DNA of 64,000 bases from Ceratodon purpureus (lineage: Eukaryota > Streptophyta > Bryopsida > Pseudoditrichales > Ditrichaceae), in contig CM026433.1 in the NCBI GenBank assembly GCA_014871385.1, positions 7,451,930 through 7,515,929 of the forward strand. The letters run 5' to 3'. This document shows, one piece after another, positions 21,978 to 32,719 of the stretch. The translations under genes and the position numbers were made by a program. Each line of letters starts with the position of its first letter. Position 1 is the stretch's first letter. The notes beneath the pieces were generated by a model, which worked only from the letters and a program-made list of their open reading frames with translations, was not told the origin of the DNA and did no database searches.

Positions 21978-22958
21978 TCAACCGGCTAGGAAGCTTCGGA
22001 CTCGAACCTGGTCTCCATCACCGCGCTCTTCCTCCCCATCCTCCCCGTCCGTCGTTTGCTGGTCCTCGCTCGCATTTCCGGCCATCATCGGCTGCTCCTC
22101 CTCTCCTCCGAGCTCGCCCGCGGCCACCTCCAGACCCTGGTCCGCACCCGCAGCCTCTTCCTGGTCCATCTCGAGAAGAGCTTCTCTCACCTGCTCCGCC
22201 CTTGCTGCAATAGCCTCGCCCCCTTCACCTGCTCCCAAGATCTCCCTCCTCGCCTTCCTCGCAATGGCCAGCAAATGCTCGACTTCTCCTCCCACTTCTC
22301 CAACTAAACCCTTACTCGATTCCCCTACTAACCTTATCCTCAGGTTACTCTACGCACATTGTTTCAAAAATACACAACCCCTGAGTCATTACGCACTTAT
22401 GTAATTTTCCCAAATCGATTTAGTTTTTTCTGTTACTAATGCTTCTACTGAATTTATTTAAACAAAACAATTCAGTTAAGACGGTGTAGAATTGCTTACG
22501 TTTTCTGAGCCAAAATATAAATCTGCTTGAGAATCCGGCTCCCCTGTCGAAAATTCATTGAAACTAATAGAAGGTTGCGGTGACTCTACTCTTTGAGTAC
22601 AATTAAAGACTAATTCTTCCGTCATGGCCTCCCGATCAACTCCTCTTAAAATTACCTCCTCTTCCTGCTCGTGATTAGCGACTACGGGATTCTCTAAAAG
22701 GTCTTCGTGCTCCTCGTCTATAGACTCTAGAATGAGTTTACGAATGCTACAAAACTTCAAAGCAACAGGCAGACCTGAACCTCTCCTTTTCACGGGAGCA
22801 CTTAAATGGTCACTTTTAAATACTACATTCTTACGTGACTCTCTCCTCTTCCTAGCTCTTCTATCCGTAAAATCTGTACGACCTGGTTTTCTTCTACGTT
22901 TCGGAGTAACATATGTAGAGGGAGATGGCCCTCCACTCTGCTTCATGTGTCTAACCAC
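21978..22958 (-). CDS. Putative N-terminal exons of the element 1 methyltransferase gene
   Basis: Two open stretches on the minus strand. The first (22958 down to about 22500) begins MVRHMKQSGGPSPS, is strongly basic early (KRRRKPGR, RRARKRRESRK: nuclear-localisation-like) and acidic later, and ends at a good donor (GTAAGC) near 22500. The second (about 22310 to about 21990) begins near GEVEHLLAIARKARR and becomes very acidic (DGEDGEEERGDGDQ). Both are on the same strand and upstream of the methyltransferase exons, separated from them by the satellite. In element 2 the same place holds basic-then-acidic exons (56124-57134). Sequence similarity between the two is weak, so linkage to the downstream exons is an inference needing RNA support; they could be a separate gene. 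Confidence 0.45.
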
Positions 22959-23469
22959 AGGAAGGACTCTCTCAAATATAATCTCCCTACAAAACTTCCT
23001 TCCAGCTTAAATACCTAAACTGTACAACTATTTCAATACAAACCTAAAAACTGACACGTTTTCTACTCTCTTTATTTAAAGAGTACCCACTAATATTCTA
23101 CTTTGAATTAAAGTTAAAATTATCGACCTATAAATATTAAGAATAAATCCAAGCACACTATATATTAAATGATTTGAATCAAACACTTTAATGCATGCCT
23201 TTTTTTATATTCATTGTTTTAAATGTAGAATTTAAAAGACGGCTCAATCCAATCTTACCAAACTTCATAACTAATAGACTCTGCGCCACGATTGAAATTA
23301 CTAAAGCAGATTTAATAATATCTTACCTGCTATTCTTCGGCCAGCAAAAAGTTACATTCCAAATAGTTAGCGCCGTCCCTCTTAAATCATACATTCGTTA
23401 CGTAACAGAATGAATCATTCTCCACCTGTTCACATGGACATTCCGACCTGAATATAATGATCAACAGCG
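22959..23469. promoter_or_regulatory. Probable divergent promoter region of element 1
   Basis: About 510 bp of A/T-rich, non-coding DNA between the minus-strand basic/acidic exons and the plus-strand transposase start. Element 2 has a comparable divergent spacer at 55860-56123. No certain TATA or initiator site was assigned. Confidence 0.4.
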
Positions 23470-26400
23470 ATGCATCATTCCTCTCACTTTGCTCTTGCAA
23501 TATTGCTTCGCCAGTACAGTCACACTTCTCTCTTCTTGACTGAGTTGCCTGCGAACATGGGGATGGTCTGCCTGTACGCCCAAGGCATGGGCATCCCACT
23601 TAGGTTTCGCGTAGATGACGATGGTCTAGCTACGGTGTCCTCTCTTCGCCTCAGTCTCAGATTCCATTTCCGTGAAGATTCCATCAGTATAGAGGAGGAG
23701 ATCTTTGATGACGTTACTGCCGAGGTTACCCACACCCTCGGACAACCTTCAATGAGAGATGAGAACAACATGTTGCAGTGGAGACTCCTCCCTGGATCCT
23801 ATAGAGTCTATGGTCTTACTGATTCTCTTATGGCTGCATCCACTGAGATCCTCACCCCCCGTCGCTCTTCTACTTGCACAATTCAGACTCCCTTACCTCA
23901 TGATGTCAAAGTCAAAGTCGAGCCTGGTACCGAGACTTCAGATGTAGAGAAACCTCCTCCGACCGTCATATCTCTCTCTTCTGATGACGAAGTCAGTCCC
24001 GTGAAGTTGGTGCCTAAGGTCCATGCAGATGCTCCTCCTTCCAATGTGTCTCCTCCATTGTCCCAGGTCACAGTTAGCATTGTTCCGCTCCTTAAAGAGA
24101 TTGCTAAGACGCGTGGGTCCAAAAACATTTTGAAGAAGATAGACTATTCCACTATTAGACACGAGAGAGTAGAGTACTTGCCCGCGAAGTTTGATGGTCC
24201 GGTTCTTTTTGAGTTGCCCCCAGCTGCTGCAGGTTCCTCTAAGCTTGCCGCCAAGTCAATGCAGGGAATGGACAAACGATACGACGGACACTTGTGGACC
24301 AAGACCATCACAACAAACATCAAAAACGACTTCGGACTCTCTTTTCGAAGTTCCACCTGCGTCGGATGGCTCCGCTGCAGCAACAGGGACTGTGACTTCC
24401 TGAAGCGTGTTCCCAAGATCTTCGAGGTTAACGAGACTGAGTTCGAAGGCTGTACCCTGCAAGCTTTTCTCATGGATCAGCCTCCTCCATCTGACTCCAC
24501 GCTAGTGTGCAAGGTATGTAAAGAACCTCCATCATGTGTAGCTACATGCGAGGCTAAGATTTATTATGTTGTGGGCAAACCAAATCAGACTAGAGCTTGT
24601 ATTCACATAGGAACACATCATCATCCAGTGAAAGTTGGAGACTACAGAGACTCTAAAGCAGAGATTAGTAGCTTAATAGAAGAGCAGGTAGAGATGAACA
24701 ACAAAGCAACAAAGAGCGTCGTTGTCCTGGAGGCGAGCAAACTCCTCATCGGCAGCTACCTCCTACAGCCCGAGGATGCTCCACCGAGGAAGCTGACGAT
24801 GGAGGAGCTGGTTCCTGTTCTGGATCGATGCAAAGATATGGCGTCGCCAAACATCCGCAACAAAGTCGCCACCTTCAAAAGATTCAAAAGGTACGGAATC
24901 ATGGACGGTATCACCAAGCTCCGTGGTAACAGTCTCTGGGCGTATGTCCAGGAGAATAGGTTTCCTGGTCAGGGATCGATGCGTGACAAAGTCTTCCTCT
25001 TCAAGATGTCGGAGGTTGGGCCGGGAAGTGGTGTCGACTTGGTCAGCCGAATGCAAGCTGGTGGCGACTTGGAGAACGCATGGATCATGTTCGACCATGT
25101 AAAACGCGTCAAAGACTGGTCGACCATGGCGTGCCATGTGTACGACGCCACGTACTGCCGCGTGATGACAATCGCCACTTGCGACATGCAGTCCGAGGAC
25201 ACGGACGCCCAGCTCGTCTTCTGGAAAAACCTGAACCTGGTCATGGAGATCAATGGCGTTGCAGCGCCGAACTTCAAGGGGTTCATGGCGGATAACGCAC
25301 AGGCGAATTGGAATGCAGTGCGAATCCTTTACGGCAATGGCAACAAAGAGGACCCAATGGAGGACCGGGAGAGGTCGTGCTTGTTCCACTGGACTCAGAA
25401 CATGGTGGCGTATACGCAGAAGCACTTCCCCGAAGAACTCTGGGAACAGCACAAGAAGATGTGCACTCAGTACAAGAATGCGACCAGCATGGCAGAGGCG
25501 GAAACTCTGTACCACGCGTTGCGAGCATGGTGGGCATCCACCGGGGTCGTTGGCGAAAGCGGCCTCATCAAACTCGATCAGTGGCTGTCATTCTGGCACC
25601 ACCGCTTCCGCCAATGGGGGGGATTCATGACCGAGGTATTATCTCTGAACTCTGTTTTGATGTTTTTCATACTGGTTTCCTAGCCCTAACCTACAAAACT
25701 CTAATCCGTGAATCTAATGGCACCTACTGTCAAAATTGCAGAAATTCACGGAAGAAGAACTCACAGAGATGCCCACCTGTAACCTCGCCGAAACAGTTCA
25801 CAACAAGTGGCTCCAGGCTTCTGGAAACAACGGGAACGACCTCTACGTTGCTACCGTGGACGATTTCGTTCGGGCTTTTCTTCAAGTTGTTAACTACTAC
25901 CAATTCCTCAAAGGTGACGTCGGCGGAACAGGACCGTCCAAGAAGGAACTCAGACTCCGGATGGCTGAACGCAACGCCAAGAAATGGGGAAATCCTACAC
26001 TGCTCGATAAGCCCATGCTCGATATGCCAGGCGCGGATGAGTTCTGCACCCGTCAGCCTATCATGCCTGGAGCGGAAGTCTTCGGTTCACAGAAGCGAAA
26101 AGCCGACGTCCCCATCGGAGCTGACGAGGAGTCTCATCGCCCGGACAAGACAAACTTCTCACGCCCAAGAGGCCCAAGACGTGCCGTCAGGGCTCGCCCT
26201 ATGCAGATGCCCGTCATTGTGGAAGACGACTCCGAACACGACACCGAGGTACAATGTACGCAACCTCCTGCCCAGGAAGTTGATTCCCCTTTACCTTCAC
26301 CTGTGAACAAGGGCGGCATTCGCCATGTCAACGCGGTTGAAGAAACCAAGGTGGACGTGAAGGAGTGGCACATTTCGAGACTTCACAAACTTTCTGCGAA

Positions 26401-27235
26401 GTGCTGCTGGGCCCAGAGAGCTGAAACGAAGAAGAAGTGCACTGAGAGAATCGTCAGGGGGCCCCTTTGCACAGCTGCACCGACCTACACTGGGCTGTGG
26501 ACTAACTATCGCAGGAACACTGTTGAGAAGACAGAGTTCTTCTTCTGCTCCGACGATATTGAGCGCTGCGTGAAAGGCTCTAAGCGCAAGTGGGTAGCGC
26601 ACTACTCAAAGGACCAGGAATTCCCCTCCATTCCAGAGGTCTGGCCAGTGAAACTAGGTACTAATCTAAAACTGACTGAGATTCTTGCCCTCGAAGCAGC
26701 AGGCTTTCAACTTCCGCCTAAAAAGCCGGTCTCCCCAAGACGCCTCTTCTCCTCTGCCCCGCCCCCTGCGAATCTCAACTCGGTGCCAGTCCCTGCAGAC
26801 GCTGACCGCTACCCAGGCAAGAGAGACGGCAAGATGGTGAAGCGCACTGCCACTCGTCCCAATCCGGCGCAGCGACTATCCATGGGCTCCTCCGAGTCTC
26901 TCAAAGCGCGCCTCCGTTCCGTCACCATGATACCTGAGCCGGGCCACGGTTGCATCATTGGGCTGGATTCGGGCGTCGCTCCTCACATCACACGTTACCA
27001 GATTACCATCAGTTCTTACCCTGGTTGCACTTGCCCAGCATTCAAGAAGACGATGACTACGTTCAAAGGCAGGACTCAGTTCACGTATTGTAAGCACCTT
27101 TACTACATACTCTTGAAGGTCTGCAACCGTGATCCCGAAGCCGAGCTTTTCATCCATGCGCCTACCTTTAGCTTCAACGAGGTCAGGCTTCTCCTAGAGA
27201 GTGGAATCTTGCGTCACCCCTTGGCGAAGAAGTAG
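23470..27235 (+). CDS. Element 1 MULE-like transposase with SWIM zinc finger
   Basis: Two exons, 23470-25635 and 25742-27235 (106-bp GT-AG intron, phase 0), give about 1219 residues. Residues 147-152 carry a VKVEP sumoylation-type site, soon followed by a SUMO-interaction-like stretch VISLSSDDE (166-174). A zinc-binding region at about 295-387 (C-x6-C-x4-C, then C-x2-C, C-x3-C and H-H-H near 383) resembles WRKY-GCM1 domains found with MULE transposases. The DDE-type core has VYDATY (D559), FMADNAQANW (D608), the C-x2-H signature CLFH (637-640) and a glutamate near 677-679. Exon 2 ends with a SWIM finger C-x-C ... C-x-H (27027-27100). The start is supported by similarity of the region upstream of the second Met to element 2. 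No stop or frameshift is seen. It presumably cuts at the terminal inverted repeats. Confidence 0.85.
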
Positions 27236-27489
27236 GTAGCCCTCCTACTTTAGAACTGCCATTTCCACAATGGCCATTTGTCACGTAGTGAATGATTTTA
27301 GTAATATACCATGTACTAAGTCAGCTATTCAGAAGCTGTATTGACTTTTTCATTATATTAAAGGCTTTGGCGTTCACATTGATTGCATTCTATTTCAATA
27401 CATTCTATCTTGAAGAAGTGCACTATATACCTCGTATCCTCTGACATGTACCCTTTATTACAGCAAACATATACTTGTTATTAGATGTC

Positions 27490-27942
27490 CTAATCTTCGA
27501 ACCTAACACGTTTAGGGTTGCCCACTACACTATCAGCAGGATTGCGAACCTCTGACTGTACTACAGGACAAACTACATTCGCATTCACTTTCGTTCCCAC
27601 ACTTGGAGCGTGTCCTTGGTATGATCGTTTCAGCAATGGCCCACCTCCCCGCCTCCGATTCACTGATTCCCTGGAATAGGTTCCCCTTGGGATCTTTCCA
27701 ACCTTGGAGTATGCATGAGGTTGCAAAGGCACATCTGCGTCCTCCTCCAGCACTCTGATATCATCCGAATTTTCTGAACGTGGAGGGTCAGCTCTAACAT
27801 CCGGTTGCATGTCAACATCCGTTGTTAAAGGACGCCCTTGGCTGCTGGCCATCACCTCTTCTTCGTCCTCCACCTCAACATATGGTTGAAATGGACAAAC
27901 ATCGTCAGCAAGTGAAACAACAATATCTCTGACGTCTTCCAT
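27490..27942 (-). CDS. Element 1 HAYSKVG small nuclear-type protein
   Basis: A 150-residue, single-exon frame starting MEDVRDIVVSL. The N-terminal half is acidic (DEEEVM, EEDADV); the C-terminal half is basic (RRRGGGPLLKR, PKRVRFED). The central motif HAYSKVGKIPRGTYSR is shared with the 55344-55823 protein of element 2 (HAYSKVGVIPRGTYHR), followed in both by an RRRG segment, an N-x-A-D pair and a basic end. No known family recognised. It lies convergent to the transposase, about 255 bp beyond its stop, whereas the element 2 copy is upstream of its transposase. Its conservation in two diverged elements argues that it is a real, selected component. Confidence 0.75.
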   Translation of the reverse strand: MEDVRDIVVSLADDVCPFQPYVEVEDEEEVMASSQGRPLTTDVDMQPDVRADPPRSENSDDIRVLEEDADVPLQPHAYSKVGKIPRGTYSRESVNRRRGGGPLLKRSYQGHAPSVGTKVNANVVCPVVQSEVRNPADSVVGNPKRVRFED

Positions 27943-28219
27943 AACTGCTGTCCCGCAGTACGGAAAAGAGCTTCACAAAACACCAACAGAAAAGAGGAAG
28001 AGACATTCCATAATCCTAACTTAAATATCCGTGAAGGAGATGCTTGGCGCCCTTGAAAATCGGATATTCATTCATTTGGAAGTTGCATCTTCCTCAACTG
28101 AATGGAAAAGGATGAGGGTTGAGCAGAAGTCATTTAGCTTTTAAAATTTAAAAATAATAAAAAAAATTAAAAAAAAATTATAAAAGCAAAAAGGAAAAAA
28201 AGCAAAAATAAATATTAAG

Positions 28220-28590
28220 GTTGAAAATAATATGAAGGCGACTAAGAAAATGAAAGAGAAAATAAAATGAAAGACAAAATAAAATGAATGAGAAAATAAA
28301 ATGAATGAGACAATAAAATGAAAGAGAGAATAAAATGAAAGACAAAATAAAATGAAAGAGAAAATAAAATGAAAAGGAAAATAAAATGAAAGAGAAATTA
28401 TAATGAAGGAGACAAGAAAATGAAAGAGAGAATAAAATGAAAGAGAAAATAAAATGAAAGAGAAAAAAAAATGAAAGAGAGAATAAAATGAAAGAGAAAA
28501 TAAAAGGAACTAGAAAATAAAATGAAAGAAAAAATAAAATGAAAGAGAGAATAAAATGAAAGAGAAAAGAAAATGAAAGAGAATTAAAGG
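28220..28590. repeat. A-rich minisatellite (aaaatgaaagaga)
   Basis: About 20 imperfect copies of a 17-18 bp unit 'agagaaaataaaatgaa', purine-only on the plus strand apart from the T residues. It lies between the HAYSKVG gene and the right terminal repeat of element 1. No coding frame supported. Confidence 0.85.
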
Positions 28591-29039
28591 AAAGGAAAGA
28601 TAGATAGAGTAATGGAAGTTAATATGAAGAATTAAAGAAATAAACCATGTAGACCATGGCGGATGATTTCTAACAATGTTAAGAAATTGTTACGATATTA
28701 AATGTTACTTTATCCCTCTTAAGAGCTTTAATACCAATACATTTTATGCGGTAATTTGCATATAAATTTGAGGAGATAAAGGGAATTAATGTATGCCTAA
28801 ACTAGTTAGAAGGAGCTGGAGCATAGTAATTGGTGCACGTTAAAAAATTAATCATCAAAAAAAAGAGAAAACGAACTACAAATTCAATGAAAACACTGTA
28901 ATTATTCCACGGTTATAGGGTCAATAAAATTACTAAAATTAGTATTTTTCCAAAAATATACTGAGAATATTCGAATCTTCTAATTTTATATTTTATTTTT
29001 AGTAAAAAAAGTGCTATTTTTAGGTTCTGTCCCCCACTC

Positions 29040-29113
29040 TGTGCTCTCCGCTCTCCAAATCTGCGCTCACCGCTCTCCGCTCTACGCTCTCCGCTCACGT
29101 ACAAGCTACGTCC
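29040..29113 (-). repeat. Element 1 right terminal inverted repeat
   Basis: Inverted copy of the left terminus: 29060-29102 is the exact reverse complement of 7529-7571. The outer end on the minus strand reads GGACGTAGCTTGTACG, against GGGGAAAGTTCGTACG on the left. Confidence 0.8.
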
Positions 29114-29123
29114 CCCATCATGA
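29114..29123. repeat. Candidate target-site duplication of element 1, right copy
   Basis: CCCATCATGA, identical to 7508-7517. Downstream sequence no longer shows the repeated 'cccatcat' pattern, which favours a genuine duplication. Confidence 0.55.
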
Positions 29124-30240
29124 TTGCATTTCTAGAAAAAAATTGTATCTCTGCTTTGTGTAATTATTCTATAACACCTATAAACCTAGGAAATAAATAA
29201 TTATTAAATTGTTACAACAATATGCTCTTAAAATATAAACCATTCAAATGTGCATATATTTTTAATGCATGCAATAAAATAAAAACAAATAGAATTAATG
29301 AGTTAAAGGTTTAAAACATATCCCATTCAAAACTTCAACGGTGTTTGACTTACAAATCTCCGTTGAAACCACAAGTAATATCCACTCCAATTTATGTGCA
29401 CAAAAATGTTTAGATCCTCTCATTTCATTGGAAGGCAATTTCAAGTTGCATTTGTTCCTTTAAATGGATGTGGGTGCATAAGGATGATTGCACAATAAGG
29501 CCAAAAAGCCCCCATTCATCCACATGTCAAGGTAACCATGGGTTCGAACCATAGGTTACCTACTTGGATCTTGATGGATGAGATACCGAAGGACCATCCA
29601 CGGCATTCATCTGGTAAGGTGCCAGTGTGAGGGTCAATTCTCCCTGGCCTGTAGAGACGGTTGGTTTTTGCTCCGCCAATCTGAACGTTCACCTCTCCAA
29701 TCTATGAAATGGTGCCAAAATTGATTACCAACTCGGCAAAGCTAATTCCCTGAAACCAGTGAAGATGATCAGGCCAATCTTGCGCCTTCGACAAATTCTA
29801 GTGCACAAAACCAGTGCTGGCTAGTTGCTAATCTTGTGTCTTCGACCAAATTTAAAATGCCGACAACAATAGCTCAAGGTAAACAGGTGAGAACTGAACA
29901 CGAAGAATTGCATAGAATTTGTGCACCACTGACCTAATTCGAAGCAAAAACAAGGGAACAATATCCAAAATCTGGTGCGATTTGTATATAGCTGATAGTT
30001 ACAGTAGTCGAACACAGATGAGTTACGGAACATCAAGTGCGAAGCTTCAAAATTTATCACAAACTTTGTACACTGGTACATGTGAAGCATGTCTGATAAC
30101 AAGATTCTCAGTACGTTAAATGTTCTAAAAGTTTTACAAGTGTAACCAGTGATACAAGCCACATGTTGATGTGGGTTAACCGACTGGTATGATGGGACTG
30201 GTAACTGTTTGATGGATGAGTTCCACGTTGCGCTTGGGAT
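29124..30240. other. Spacer, no gene recognised
   Basis: A/T-rich DNA between element 1 and the 3' end of the quinone oxidoreductase gene. The 113-aa minus-strand frame near 29821-30162 has no recognisable motif and may overlap the 3' UTR of the neighbouring gene. Confidence 0.5.
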
Positions 30241-32708
30241 TTAGGTAGTAAGCAGTATCTTGCCGAAGTGCGTGCTGGACTCCAGAATTTCGTGAGCCTT
30301 TGAAGCTTCTGCTAGAGGAAGGACGGTATCGATCATCACCTTGACATTGCCCGCCTCAATCTCAGGCCATACTTTCTCCAATACGTCCTGCACAATCTCG
30401 CCCTTTTTCTCCACTGACCTCACCCGCAACCCCGCTCCTGTGGATCAACAAGCCCCAACATGTTTCAGATATTGCAATTTGTGAGCGACATGACTATTTT
30501 GTTTGCAGAATACTAGATATAACTTGGTTCGTACCCACAAAGAAACTCTACATCCAACCAGGGTTTAAATGTCTAGCTTCTGATTCACCAACTCAGAATC
30601 ATTGAAGTGGGTACTAATGCTAGCCTCGCACATCTTAACCCAGGAGACAATCCCATCACTACAGATAGAAAACTACATTACGAGCGGCCTCAAGAAATAT
30701 TTGTTCACGACAAGGACTACCGCATTGGGGTCTGAGAATGTACCTGTAACAGTCAATCGTTTGAACAATATGGTATTCAAAGTAAGCTCTCCTTTTATTC
30801 CTCCTTGCAAACCGATGATGAACAGGCGACCATCAAATGCCAAACAATCGACGTTCTTGCTCAGATAAGCTCCTCCCACACAATCCAGAATGACATCCAC
30901 ACCTGCATTCATTGCCACCAAAGTATTTGAAATCCTTCATTCATTCACATAATTCAAACTCGTATGACGATGCAGACTGCAGATCAACTGCAAGCGACAA
31001 TATCTTTCTTCCTCACAAGACTTAGAGCATCCATGTAAGACTGGACTTGCACCTCATGCAATCTTGCAGTTGATAGGAGTTCAATTCTAAGCTGCAGCAC
31101 GAGGTCCTGATTCCAAACTACACACAAATGAAGACATACATTAGAGAAGTCTCACCTTTACCACCGGTTGCGCTTTTAGTCTTTTCCACAAAATCCTCTG
31201 ACTTATAATTAATCCCAACATCAGCCCCAAGCTCCAGACATTTCTTCACCTTCTCGTCAGACCCTGCAAAACAATCACAGCATCAATACCGCATCAATCA
31301 AGGGACAAGGAAGCAATAAAATTTTGGTAACACTGCGTAACTTCAAGCATGGCAGAGGAGAGATCCTCACACAATTCTGCTTAAAGCTTACCCGCTGTTA
31401 TGAGTACCCTCACTCCTTTAGCCTTGGCAATCTGTATCGCAAACGTGCCGATGCCGCTGCCGCCACCATGAATCTACACAATCAAACCAAAAGAAACTCC
31501 ACTCTGAGTTTATCAATACCGCTATATCTTCTATTGAGACAATGTGACTATTTTAAGACATTCTTAGTCCTTTGTCATCTAAGAAATGTGAGTACATAAT
31601 TCATTCAGCCTTTCTGCAGGCGGAAGATTCTCGGGCATTGCACATTCAGCTCGACTCGAGCTAAATGTGCAAGGTCAGCCTTTGACAGGCGCTGCCTTGC
31701 ACATTTAGCTCGAGTCGAGCTGAATGTGCAAACTTGCCTGCTCTCCCAGAGTCCTTCCCAATCATCTCCTTTCTGAAACATACCGAAACCCTCGAGCTAA
31801 AACTTTAATCATCCGCAATGTAGTTTAGGGTCTATTAAAAAATTACCAACAACGTCTCTCCCTTTGTCAAGTGAGACGTCATAAAGATTGTCGACCACAC
31901 AGTACACGCAACCTCAGGAATTCCTCCAGCATCTCGCAGACTGACCCCTTTGGGAATTGGAAGCACCTGCACCGCTGGCACATTAACCTTCTCCGCATAC
32001 CCACCCCCACTCAACAAGGCACATACCTGCACATCAATCACACAAGTAACGATCAACTCTAGGCTCTAACTCCTCATCTTCCACATCCAACACACAATCC
32101 TCACAATTAACCCACATACATACCCATCAACACAACCCATTAAACCACACACTAACCAACACTTTAGGGTTTAAATTCTCATCTCCCACATACAAAACAT
32201 GCACTGCATAATTCACCAACATACACACATATCCACCAAACCCATGTACAACCACAAGAAGGGTCAGGAGATGAATCCAACCAACCTCATCTCCAACTCT
32301 CCACTAATCCATAACCCACACAAGAACCAACACTCTAGGGTTTAACTTCTCATATCCCACATACAAAACATGCACTGCATAATTCACCAACATACACACA
32401 CATCCACCAAACCCATGTACAACCACAAGAAGGGTCAGGACATAAATCCAACCAACCTCATCTCCAACTTTCCACTTGGTGACGCCATGCCCCACAGAAT
32501 CGATAACCCCGGAACACTCCAACCCCGGGATCGGTGAAGCTCCAGGAGGTGGGTTGTACTTCCCCTCCCGCTGCATGGTGTCAGCTCTGTTCACAGCAGT
32601 GGCCACCACCTTGATCACGACCTCGCCATCTCCAGCTACCGGATCCTCAAACTCGTGCAGCTTCAGCACCTCCGGCCCTCCGGCGCCATCGATCTGGATC
32701 CCCTTCAT
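30241..32708 (-). CDS. NADPH:quinone oxidoreductase, PIG3/TP53I3 type
   Basis: Six exons on the minus strand: 32457-32708, 31847-32026, 31392-31473, 31156-31263, 30744-30902, 30241-30437. The protein is a zinc-free medium-chain dehydrogenase/reductase that reduces quinones or enones with NADPH. Visible motifs are the GroES-like N-terminus ([27 protein letters not shown]), the nucleotide-binding turn [13 protein letters not shown] at the start of exon 3, [13 protein letters not shown] and DVILDCVGG. The C-terminal FGKILLTT matches the typical end of the family. The start is the ATG at 32708 ([15 protein letters not shown]). All introns have GT-AG ends. No organellar targeting peptide is apparent, so it is likely cytosolic. 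A host gene, not transposon cargo. Confidence 0.92.
31638..31731. repeat. Perfect 37-bp inverted repeat in an intron
   Basis: Arms 31638-31674 and 31695-31731 are perfect reverse complements with a 20-bp loop. Each arm is itself nearly palindromic (TTGCACATTCAGCTCGA ... TCGAGCTAAATGTGCAA). It lies in the intron between exons 2 and 3 of the quinone oxidoreductase gene. It could be a fold-back mobile remnant or a hairpin-forming RNA. Confidence 0.9.
32155..32476. repeat. 171-bp tandem duplication spanning a splice donor
   Basis: About 150 bp beginning 'accaacact(t/c)tagggttt' at 32155 is repeated at 32326 with an offset of 171 bp. The duplicated segment includes the end of exon 1 of the quinone oxidoreductase gene and its donor (GAG|GTTGG), so a second, decoy-like donor sits 171 bp downstream in the intron. 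Confidence 0.85.
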
Positions 32709-32719
32709 GGTGAACAAAA

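Larger units (their letters stand above)
7518..29113. mobile_element. Element 1: ~21.6-kb MULE-like transposon carrying a ParB-methyltransferase gene
   Basis: Bounded by terminal inverted repeats: GTACGTGAGCGGAGAGCG and beyond are identical over 43 bp at 7529-7571 and, inverted, 29060-29102. A second shared inner motif is CCTATAACCGTGGAA near 7622 and 28908. Cargo, left to right: a 124-aa orphan ORF (plus), a multi-exon ParB/methyltransferase gene (minus), a ~7.4-kb palindrome satellite inside that gene, its putative N-terminal exons (minus), a MULE-like transposase (plus), and a small HAYSKVG protein (minus). All main ORFs are open, so the element looks potentially autonomous. Gene content matches element 2 in opposite orientation. 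Assignment to MULEs rests on the DDE/C-x2-H/SWIM layout and the 9-10 bp duplication. Confidence 0.82.

Noticed and set aside
24763..25515. 250-aa minus-strand frame opposite the transposase
   Set aside because: Antisense shadow of a conserved coding exon; no independent motif or start context.
7518..29113. Element 1 as a Maverick/virus-derived or Helitron element
   Set aside because: No DNA polymerase B, integrase, capsid or Rep/helicase frame is visible. Terminal inverted repeats and the DDE/SWIM transposase fit a MULE-type element.
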